Source of the DNA: Carboxylicivirga sp. M1479
GTDB taxonomy: Bacteria; Bacteroidota; Bacteroidia; Bacteroidales; Marinilabiliaceae
DNA length: 64,000 nucleotides
Direction of reading: 5' to 3'
Assembly (NCBI RefSeq): GCF_007097485.1
Contig: NZ_VKDE01000038.1
Coordinates: forward strand, 1-64,000
The notes beneath the pieces are model-generated. The model saw nothing but the letters and a program-made list of their open reading frames with translations. It searched no databases and was not told the origin of the DNA. Shown in pieces: positions 8,874 to 16,042 of the stretch (position 1 is its first letter; each line of letters starts with the position of its first letter). The position numbers and the translations under genes were made by a program.

Positions 8874-9941
8874 ATGTCTATTAAACAGAACACAAAAAAG
8901 AAAAAAACCAATAAAATATTTATCCGATTAGTATACATCAGCCTCCTACTAATATTGGTGGCGGCATATGTTGGTCAATCTTATTATAAACGCATTTATG
9001 CTCCCTGCGTGGTAGTTGAACAAGGTAAAGAACTCTTTCTAATTCCAACTGGCTCAGACTTTGAAGATGTGCTTATTGCCCTTGAAGATGGCGGATACCT
9101 ATCTGATGTTGATGGCTTTAAATGGGTGGCCAAGCAAAAAAGCTTCACAACAGTAAAACCAGGTCGCTACAAATTGAAGCACAACTGGACCAACAATGAT
9201 TTGGTCAATACCTTACGCTCGGGCAACCAAAGTCCTGTACGGGTTACCTTTAACAACATACGCACCATGGCTGAGTTAGCTGGTGCGGTTAGCATCTACC
9301 TCGAATGCGACAGCCTAACTTTGCTCAAAACCCTTAATGATGAAGCATCATTTAAAAACTATGGTTTTGACAAAGCATCGGCACCTGGATTGTTTATACC
9401 AAACACCTACGAGTTTTGGTGGAACACCTCGCCCGAAGCGTTTATAAAGCGTATGCACAAAGAGTACCTTAAGTTTTGGACTTCCAAACGACTTGAACAA
9501 GCCAAACAAATAGGACTAGAACCTAAAGAGGTAAGTGCTTTGGCGGCTATTGTTGATGAAGAAACCATTAAAACCGATGAAAAGCCAGATGTGGCAGGCT
9601 TGTACATCAATCGCTTGAATAAAAACATGCGCTTACAAGCCGATCCTACCGTTAAATATGCCATTGGCGACTTTAGCATACAGCGTGTTTTAACCAAAGA
9701 TTTAAAAACACCCTCGCCGTACAATACCTATTTACATGCTGGTCTACCTCCCGGCCCTATTCGGGTTCCATCCGTAACGGGTCTTGAGGCAGTTCTTAAT
9801 CACACGCAGCATAAATACCTGTACATGTGTGCTAAAGAAGATTTCTCGGGATATCATAACTTTGCGAAAACATTGAAGCAGCACAATGCCAATGCTGCCA
9901 AATTTCAAAGGGCTTTAAACTCCAATCGTATCTATCGTTAA
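8874..9941 (+). CDS. mltG: Endolytic murein transglycosylase
   Basis: A YceG-like lytic transglycosylase that cuts nascent glycan strands at the inner membrane. An N-terminal positively charged stretch is followed by one membrane helix (about residues 17-36). The catalytic domain shows LAAIVDEETI with the key Glu, then NRLNKNMRLQADPTVKYA and SPYNTYLHAGLPPGPI, all canonical. The ending LNSNRIYR is the usual family terminus, so the gene is complete although a MITE-like element begins exactly at its stop codon. Probably co-transcribed with murB. Confidence 0.95.
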   Translation: MSIKQNTKKKKTNKIFIRLVYISLLLILVAAYVGQSYYKRIYAPCVVVEQGKELFLIPTGSDFEDVLIALEDGGYLSDVDGFKWVAKQKSFTTVKPGRYKLKHNWTNNDLVNTLRSGNQSPVRVTFNNIRTMAELAGAVSIYLECDSLTLLKTLNDEASFKNYGFDKASAPGLFIPNTYEFWWNTSPEAFIKRMHKEYLKFWTSKRLEQAKQIGLEPKEVSALAAIVDEETIKTDEKPDVAGLYINRLNKNMRLQADPTVKYAIGDFSIQRVLTKDLKTPSPYNTYLHAGLPPGPIRVPSVTGLEAVLNHTQHKYLYMCAKEDFSGYHNFAKTLKQHNANAAKFQRALNSNRIYR

Positions 9942-10077
9942 GCATTTTAACCACCTCCCCACTTTGTGGTACTCCTCTTGGGCAAGGTGGAGAGGGATGA
10001 AAAACCGTCCCCTCCGGAATTTTAGGAGGGATGCCGACAGGCAGGTTGGTATAATGGGTTTTAAAAGCAATTTCCCT
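9939..10077. mobile_element. MITE-like element, copy 1 (left end missing)
   Basis: About 139 bp, very similar to the inverse complement of 53108-53260. Shared blocks include CCACCTCCCCACTT, ATGAAAAACCGTCCCCTCC, a GAATTTTAGGAGGG hairpin, GCCGACAGGC and the terminus TTAAAAGCAATTTCCCT. The first ~14 bp of the expected left terminus are absent, and homology starts at the mltG stop codon (TTAAGCAT). No target duplication is visible. It carries no gene. The rest of 10078-10164 shows nothing. Confidence 0.75.
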
Positions 10078-10164
10078 GATGCTTACGGCTAAAAAGTGGT
10101 TTTTTAATTGAAATTGTTTATTTTGATGACCAGCAATGACTCACACTAGTTAAACTTTTGATTT

Positions 10165-10797
10165 ATGGATGCAACAAGAAGACAACTACTCATTAAGGTA
10201 CGAGACTACTTACATCAACAAAGTCCCACCAAAATCAATTTACTGGAAGTTTGTAATGCCATTGGATGCCAACTTAACGAAATTTGCAAATGGGCACCCA
10301 CGCCCACTGCCCTATTAGAGCAAATACTAGAACTAAAAAGCATAGAGCTAAAAGAAGTACTGGATCTTGAGAAGTACAGCAACGAAAGTGCCATAGATAG
10401 CATGGTGATTAGCGGACAAGAAATATACGAACGCTTCGAACAGTTATCGCCAGCTAAATATGTGTTTATAAAAACACTAGATTCAGCTTTATACGATGCC
10501 TGCCAAATAAAAAAGTTTGACTTAATAGAACAGCATCTGTCGAATAATCTAGACAAAGGACTAGAAACAGGTGAGTTTAAAAGCTCCTTGGTTAAAAGTG
10601 ATATCATTAATAAATATATGAAACGGATAAAAGATATTCACTCACAAGAGTATTTGCATTCCGAGCACTTTACTTTTGCCAATATCTTTAGCAATATTTT
10701 TGAAGATTATCTTGAGGAAGTAGCAACAGAAGAAAATTGGAAGTATTTTCGCAAGCGCAAACAATTTTATGAAGCCATAAGCTTTGTAAATCGATAA
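10165..10797 (+). CDS. TetR-like transcriptional regulator (weak family match)
   Basis: A 210-residue mainly helical protein. The N-terminal 60 residues look like a TetR-type DNA-binding domain: a first helix, then INLLEVCNAIGCQLNEICKW as helix-turn-helix, followed by PTPTALLEQIL at the family's signature position. The C-terminal helical domain would bind a ligand, which cannot be guessed. It lies 18 bp ahead of the SPOR lipoprotein, so the two may share a transcript. The call rests on layout rather than strong motifs. Confidence 0.55.
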   Translation: MDATRRQLLIKVRDYLHQQSPTKINLLEVCNAIGCQLNEICKWAPTPTALLEQILELKSIELKEVLDLEKYSNESAIDSMVISGQEIYERFEQLSPAKYVFIKTLDSALYDACQIKKFDLIEQHLSNNLDKGLETGEFKSSLVKSDIINKYMKRIKDIHSQEYLHSEHFTFANIFSNIFEDYLEEVATEENWKYFRKRKQFYEAISFVNR

Positions 10798-10815
10798 TAA
10801 TTTAAATCAACACTC

Positions 10816-11265
10816 ATGCAAGTATTCAGATTCTTAACATTAGCCCTTTTAACCGGATTGATTGTTTCATGTGCTTCACTTAATGGTGGTTCGTCGAGCT
10901 TTGCCGATAGCGAAAGCCCTTATGTGGCAGAAGAATCAACACCTGTAGTTAAAGAAGACCCAAAGCCTAAGCAAGAGATTGTAGTTAAAGAAGAAAAAGT
11001 AACCATTGTAGATAAAACGGATGCTGAAATAGCGAAGTATTATGTGATTATTGGCTCTTTTAGAGTATTAGAAAATGCCCACAAATACAAAAAGCAACTT
11101 ACTCAGGAGGGTTTTATGCCAGTGTTGCTCGAAAACGAAAATGGCCTTTACCGTGTTTCTGTATCAGCCTATAACGAAGAGATGCCAGCACGTACTAAAA
11201 TTGGCTCAATCCGTAATAAATTTGAACAATACAACGATGTTTGGCTGCTTATAAGCAAAGCTTAA
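10816..11265 (+). CDS. SPOR-domain lipoprotein
   Basis: A 149-residue lipoprotein. The signal MQVFRFLTLALLTGLIVSC ends in a lipobox Cys19. A charged low-complexity linker rich in Lys, Glu and Val follows (about 30-70). Residues 73-149 form a SPOR domain (YYVIIGSFRVLENAHKYKK, GLYRVSVSAYN), which binds denuded septal peptidoglycan. A role at the division site is known for the family and inferred here. A strong terminator follows. Confidence 0.87.
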   Translation: MQVFRFLTLALLTGLIVSCASLNGGSSSFADSESPYVAEESTPVVKEDPKPKQEIVVKEEKVTIVDKTDAEIAKYYVIIGSFRVLENAHKYKKQLTQEGFMPVLLENENGLYRVSVSAYNEEMPARTKIGSIRNKFEQYNDVWLLISKA

Positions 11266-11285
11266 CACGTAAATTGATATCTTTT

Positions 11286-11318
11286 AAAAGCCGACGCTTC
11301 TGTGTCGGCTTTTGTTTT
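11286..11318 (+). terminator. Rho-independent terminator after the SPOR gene
   Basis: AAAAGCCGAC and GTCGGCTTTT form a perfect 10-bp stem with an 8-nt loop, followed by TGTTTT. It lies 20 bp after the stop codon. The remaining 11319-11590 shows no gene or repeat that I recognise. Confidence 0.85.
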
Positions 11319-11591
11319 ATAAAACGTTTTGGTTGAGCCTCTTTTCAAGTAATACCGATTACGATTCAAAATGCGCCTTTCGTTCGCGTCACTCCTAAAA
11401 GCACTATGAATATGTATCGGCATTATACCAGTGCATTTTAATATTTGAATGGAATAAAGCAAAGGATTTTAAGCATGTGCTCTCTCATTTAAAAGAATGG
11501 ACAGGCTTTTCAGCGCCAACACAATTGCGCTATATCATATTTAATCATCACATATGATGACTTTTATTCTTTCTACTCGCCAACTTTTTCC

Positions 11592-11599
11592 TATTTTTG
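11592..11599 (+). promoter_or_regulatory. Candidate -7 box of fprA
   Basis: TATTTTTG fits TAnnTTTG and is 49 bp ahead of the proposed fprA ATG at 11648. Because an alternative TTG start at 11597 would lie inside this box, it supports the ATG. Confidence 0.5.
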
Positions 11600-11647
11600 C
11601 GCATTCAAATACCGAAATATATAACATACAATATAATCCAGACAAAA

Positions 11648-12844
11648 ATGTACAGACCGGTAAATCTTTCTGAAGATATTTTTTACGTAGGTGTTAACGA
11701 TCGTCGCACTAGCTTATTTGAAAACATGTGGCCACTCGACCGTGGCGTATCTTATAACTCATATGTTATTGCCGACGAAAAGGTAGCCATTGTTGACACT
11801 GTTGAAGCAGGTCATTTTGAGAAGTGGATTGCCAAAGTGAGAGCAATACTCAATGGTCGCCAGGTAGATTATTTGGTGGTAAACCATATGGAGCCCGATC
11901 ACTCTGGTGCCATTCGCATTTTAACCGAGCTATATCCCGAGATGAAGATTATTGGTAACAAAAAGACTGTTCCAATGATAGAAGGTTATTATGGCATTAG
12001 CGGTAATTTCGAAATCGTAAAAGAGGGTGATTCAATTGATTTGGGTAAGAACAAGCTAACTTTCTATACAGTGCCGATGGTTCACTGGCCAGAGTCAATG
12101 GTTTGCTTTGAGGAAAAGAATCAAATCCTTTTCTCTTCTGATGCCTTTGGTAGCTTCGGCACTTTAGACGGTGGTATTTTTGACGACGAGCTGGACTTTG
12201 AGCATTATACCGATGAGATGCGTCGTTACTACTCTAACATTGTTGGAAAGTACGGTAATCCTGTTAAAAAAGCATTGCAGAAGCTTGGTGGCTTAGATCT
12301 TAAGATGGTAGCCCCATCGCATGGTCCTATCTATCGCGAAAACATTGCTCGCATGATTGAAATGTACGATCAGTGGAGCCAGTACGAAGGTGAAGAGGGC
12401 GTTGTTGTTGCTTATGCCTCAATGTATGGTAATACCGAAGAGATGGCAGAGGTTACTGCTCGTGCGATTAGTGAAAGTGGCATTAAAAATGTTCGTGTTT
12501 ACGATGTAAGTAAAACGCATCCATCATATGTTATCTCTGATATTTTCAAATTCAAAGGTATTATTTTAGGAAGCCCTACATACAGTAACGAGCTACACCC
12601 TAACATGGAAGCTTTAGCTAATAAAGTACACCACATGGGTATTACTAACCATTACTTTGGCGTATTAGGTTCATTTACCTGGGCTGGCGCTTCGGTTAAA
12701 AAGCTTCGCGAAATTGGCGAAAGTCTTAAGTGGGAAGAAGTAGGCGAGCCTGTTGAAGAAAAACATGCTTTAAAAGAAGATAAGTACGAAGCTTGCTGGC
12801 AGCTAGGTGTTGCCATGGCTGAAAGACTAAAAGCTGACAGATAA
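11648..12844 (+). CDS. fprA: Flavodiiron protein (A-type flavoprotein; O2 or NO reductase)
   Basis: A 398-residue cytoplasmic flavodiiron protein that reduces O2 to water or NO to N2O and protects anaerobes. The N-terminal metallo-beta-lactamase-like domain has the diiron motif HMEPDH, with further ligands in VHWPES, FSSDAFGSFG and APSHGP. The C-terminal flavodoxin domain starts at VVVAYASMYGNTEEMAEV (FMN phosphate loop). No C-terminal rubredoxin or flavin reductase domain is fused, so electrons must come from a partner encoded elsewhere. Start chosen at MYRPVNLSEDIFYVG, the normal family N-terminus. It is a monocistron with promoter and terminator. Confidence 0.93.
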   Translation: MYRPVNLSEDIFYVGVNDRRTSLFENMWPLDRGVSYNSYVIADEKVAIVDTVEAGHFEKWIAKVRAILNGRQVDYLVVNHMEPDHSGAIRILTELYPEMKIIGNKKTVPMIEGYYGISGNFEIVKEGDSIDLGKNKLTFYTVPMVHWPESMVCFEEKNQILFSSDAFGSFGTLDGGIFDDELDFEHYTDEMRRYYSNIVGKYGNPVKKALQKLGGLDLKMVAPSHGPIYRENIARMIEMYDQWSQYEGEEGVVVAYASMYGNTEEMAEVTARAISESGIKNVRVYDVSKTHPSYVISDIFKFKGIILGSPTYSNELHPNMEALANKVHHMGITNHYFGVLGSFTWAGASVKKLREIGESLKWEEVGEPVEEKHALKEDKYEACWQLGVAMAERLKADR

Positions 12845-12868
12845 TCAGCTGCATAAAATTATTATCAA

Positions 12869-12900
12869 AGGGCAATCAGTAATGGTTGCCCTTTTTTTTT
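12869..12900 (+). terminator. Rho-independent terminator of fprA
   Basis: GGGCAATCA and TGGTTGCCC pair (one U-G) around a 4-5 nt loop, followed by nine or more T, 25 bp after the stop codon. Confidence 0.88.
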
Positions 12901-13760
12901 GCCTCAATAAATAGTATTGATCACTTAAGTTGCTTCTGTTTTTTCACGACGACAGTCTTAAATTCTGTAACAGAGGCACTTTAATGCAGGGCAATCGCAT
13001 TTAAAAATATTTAACGCGTAACTTTTCTCTTAAAGAGAAAAGAACTTGATTTTGCTCTAGCCGCAAGGGCTTTTACTTTCTTCCTTCAGCCGAAGAAAGT
13101 AAACAAAGAAGCCCGCCGACTGCACCACTCGCTTACCCACTAGTTTCTTTGTTTTGAGACAGAAAGAACTCCCTACGGTCATACAGCTTTCTGTCTATTC
13201 AAAATCAACGAAAAGTGGGGCCCAAGCTACGTTGCTGATGTCGGATGCGTAACATGGAGCCTTGTAAGTTTAAATGCGTTTACCGTGTACTTTAATGGAT
13301 GTTCCCTACCTCTCATTTCATCAGCCAACACGGTTAGGTAATCATTACCATCGTACATTTGACCTGAAGCCTGCTTTCTTTAGCACAACGAGTTCACTAT
13401 TCAACCCTCGTTACGCCATCATTAAAAATGCAGCCCCTATAATCTATGCATAGGGTCTATTATTCGATGATTAGAGTCTATTATTTTAAGATTAGTGTCA
13501 TATAACTTAGATTGACGCCCTTCTATACAGGCATTAGATCTATATAAATTTGAGAAAGTATATTCCATACTGAGCAAGATGGCTTCCAAGCAACAATTAT
13601 CAAGATATTTGTTCGCATGCATATGGTTTTGTAGAAGCACTACGCCTATTATTGCTCCAATCACCTGTTGCCAATTGACACCACTACTCTATTCTTGAAG
13701 CCTTGACTCCGTTTTATTAGAACATAAATCATCAACAAGTGACGTTAGTACCAAAAAGAA
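12901..13760. other. Gene-free stretch of ~860 bp
   Basis: No convincing gene is seen. 13020-13200 contains short inverted pieces (TTTTCTCTTAAAGAGAAAA; CTTTCTTCCTTCAGCCGAAGAAAG) of the kind found in decayed Bacteroidota intergenic repeats. 13450-13550 holds short direct repeats, listed separately. A possible frame at 13437-13664 has no family features and overlaps these repeats, so it is not called. Confidence 0.5.
13454..13550. repeat. Short direct repeats at ~21-bp spacing
   Basis: GATTAGAGTCTATTATT, GATTAGTGTCATATAAC and a weaker GATTGACG begin at 13469, 13490 and 13510. GTCTATTATT also occurs at 13455, and ATTAGATCTATATAAA follows near 13531. The spacing is about two helix turns. The function is unknown; tandem protein-binding sites are one reading. 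Confidence 0.45.
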
Positions 13761-13761
13761 A

Positions 13762-13784
13762 AGCCCGAAGATTATCTCCGGGCT
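13762..13784 (-). terminator. Terminator of the NagB-PIG-L gene
   Basis: AGCCCGAAG/CTCCGGGCT forms a stem (G-U at one position on the minus strand) with an ATTAT loop, followed on the minus strand by TTTTCTTTTT. It lies 24 bp beyond the stop codon. Confidence 0.8.
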
Positions 13785-13807
13785 CATCAGTATTTTTATC
13801 TGTTGGC

Positions 13808-15790
13808 TTATAAAAATTCGTATCGTACAAAAGCTTCAAAAGCTTCGTATTCGGCCATTCCAAGTTCGTTATAGGTTTGTGCTGTACCTCTGTTACGGTC
13901 TTCAGCACGCTGCCAAAACTCTCTGTTGTCGCCACCTAAGAACATTGCTCCATCTTTCTGCGATTGGTGCTTAAAAATAGCGTTACGCTTGCGCATTAAC
14001 TCATCAGGACTGATTGGCACAGCCATTTCGATGTTATGCATCTCCCACTCATGCCAAGCACCGCGGTATAACCATACCCAGCAGTCTTTCATCCATGCTT
14101 CTTTCTTTAATACATCAACCGCCTGGAAAATAGCATCTAAACAAACACGGTGTGTACCATGTGGGTCAGATAAATCACCTGCTGCAAATATTTGATGTGG
14201 CTTAACCTCTTTAATTAAGTCAGCTACAATCTTAACATCGGCCTTACCCATTGGGTGTTTTTCAACACTACCCGACTCATAAAAAGGTAAGTTCAAGAAA
14301 TGAACATTCTCATCCTTTACATTGGCATAACGACATCCCGCTTTAGCTTCACCCACACGTATTAATCCTTTAATACGACGAACCTCAGGTAAATCAACCT
14401 GGTCTGGTTTCTTATTGGCTAAGAATTTGCGAACCTTATCGTGCTCTGCCTTAATCTTCTTATCGTCTTCGGTTAAGCCTGTGGTGTAATCACCAATAAA
14501 ATCAAGGTAACGCAACACATCATCATCCGATACAGCAATACTACCCGATACCTGGTAAGCCACATGCACCTCATGTCCTTGGTCAACCAAGCGTAACATG
14601 GTACCTCCCATCGATATTACATCATCATCGGGGTGTGGACTAAAGATGATCACACGCTTCTTCTCAGGTGACTGACGCTCTGGACGATTGGTATCATCGG
14701 CATTGGGTTTACCACCTGGCCACCCAGTAATGGTGTGTTGCAACTCATTAAAAATACGAATATTGGTTTGATAGGCCGAACCTCTTTCAGCAATAATATC
14801 TCCCATTCCGTTATCATTGTAATCGCGATCGCGCAACTTAAGAATTGGCTTTTGCACCTTTTGACACAACCAAAGAACAGCCTTCTTAATTAAACGATCG
14901 TCCCACTCTACACTATCAATTAACCAAGGTGTTTGAACACGCACAAGGTCTGCAGCAGCCGCCTCATCAACAATCATTTTACAATTCTCGTGATTCTGTA
15001 AAAACGAAGCAGGTATTTCTTCTGTTACACCACCTTCAATGGTCTTTTTAAGTATAGCAGCTTTCCCCTCGCCCCATACTAATACTCTAACACGTTTGGC
15101 ATTTAAAATGGTTTTAACACCCATGGTAATAGCCTTACGCGGAGAGTTGTCCATTCCAAAGAAATCAGAGGCAGCCTCTGTTCTGGTAATGTTATCTAAA
15201 GGAACAATGCGCGTTAAAGAGTTGGCCGATGAACCTGGCTCGTTCAAACCAATGTGGCCTGTTCTACCAATACCAAGTATCTGCATATCTATACCACCAA
15301 CCTTTTGAATTTTCTCTTCAAAAGAATGGCAGAATTCGTAAATCTTCTCCTGAGGAATCGTACTATCTAAATAGTTAATGTTCTCTTCAGGTATATCAAT
15401 GTAATTGAAAAACTTCTCGCGAATATTACGGTTAAAGCTTTGTAAAGCATCAGGTGTAATAGGGTAATACTCCATTACATTAAACACAATAACGTGCTCA
15501 AAACTAAGCCCCTCTTCTTTATGCATACGAATAAGCTCAGAGTAAACTTCACTTGGTGCTGAACCAACAGCCAATCCTAGTACACATTTACCTCCTTCTA
15601 ATTCTTTAATTTTAATAATTGAAGCAATTTCAGAAGCAACAGCTTTTGAACCTTCAGTAGAAGAACCATAAATTTTTGTGGATACTTTTTCGTGCTTAGT
15701 AATTAATGCTCGAAGGTAAGGATCATCGTGATAACCTTCATTCTTGAATTTCCCAGCTGGAGAAATTTTCTGATTGAATTTTTCTATCAT
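13808..15790 (-). CDS. Glucosamine-6-phosphate deaminase-like / PIG-L deacetylase fusion
   Basis: A 660-residue two-domain protein. Residues ~40-290 form a NagB-like sugar-phosphate isomerase domain (LGLAVGSAPSEVYSELIRMH; GIGRTGHIGLNEPGS). Residues ~378-640 form a PIG-L/LmbE zinc deacetylase domain with HPDDD at 386-390 and DPHGTH later. This fusion is common in Bacteroidota and is usually annotated as NagB. Two Asp residues used by E. coli NagB are not conserved here: FNMDEY is FNVMEY and GHDGH is GRTGH, while His and the GLNEPG Glu remain. Classical deaminase activity is therefore uncertain. The neighbouring GH3/serine hydrolase gene suggests amino-sugar or muropeptide handling. A promoter and a terminator frame the gene. 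Confidence 0.85.
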   Translation of the reverse strand: MIEKFNQKISPAGKFKNEGYHDDPYLRALITKHEKVSTKIYGSSTEGSKAVASEIASIIKIKELEGGKCVLGLAVGSAPSEVYSELIRMHKEEGLSFEHVIVFNVMEYYPITPDALQSFNRNIREKFFNYIDIPEENINYLDSTIPQEKIYEFCHSFEEKIQKVGGIDMQILGIGRTGHIGLNEPGSSANSLTRIVPLDNITRTEAASDFFGMDNSPRKAITMGVKTILNAKRVRVLVWGEGKAAILKKTIEGGVTEEIPASFLQNHENCKMIVDEAAAADLVRVQTPWLIDSVEWDDRLIKKAVLWLCQKVQKPILKLRDRDYNDNGMGDIIAERGSAYQTNIRIFNELQHTITGWPGGKPNADDTNRPERQSPEKKRVIIFSPHPDDDVISMGGTMLRLVDQGHEVHVAYQVSGSIAVSDDDVLRYLDFIGDYTTGLTEDDKKIKAEHDKVRKFLANKKPDQVDLPEVRRIKGLIRVGEAKAGCRYANVKDENVHFLNLPFYESGSVEKHPMGKADVKIVADLIKEVKPHQIFAAGDLSDPHGTHRVCLDAIFQAVDVLKKEAWMKDCWVWLYRGAWHEWEMHNIEMAVPISPDELMRKRNAIFKHQSQKDGAMFLGGDNREFWQRAEDRNRGTAQTYNELGMAEYEAFEAFVRYEFL

Positions 15791-15828
15791 AACTACGTTA
15801 AATTGACATTTCTGGTTTTAGATAGCTG

Positions 15829-15836
15829 CAAATTTA
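15829..15836 (-). promoter_or_regulatory. Candidate -7 box of the NagB-PIG-L gene
   Basis: The minus strand reads TAAATTTG, matching TAnnTTTG, 38 bp upstream of the ATG. The -33 element is unclear. Confidence 0.4.
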
Positions 15837-16042
15837 CAATTTATAATGATTAAAAATAAATAAAACAGAAAGTTTTAGTAACCTTTTTTGAATAATTTAA
15901 AAGCTATCGAAAGCTTCACATGATTGTTTAATTACTTTTAGCCATGTTATCCATAATTAAATTGGTGCTTCGCCCAAACCCAAGTTATGACTAAAACAGT
16001 TAAGGTAAGCATCGAAATGGATGATTTATACCGTCATTCTTT

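Noticed and set aside
11262-11462. 66-codon frame on the minus strand
   Set aside because: It runs through the SPOR gene terminator and shows no family or start signal.
13437-13664. 75-codon frame on the minus strand
   Set aside because: It overlaps the 21-bp direct repeats and has neither a family nor a promoter.
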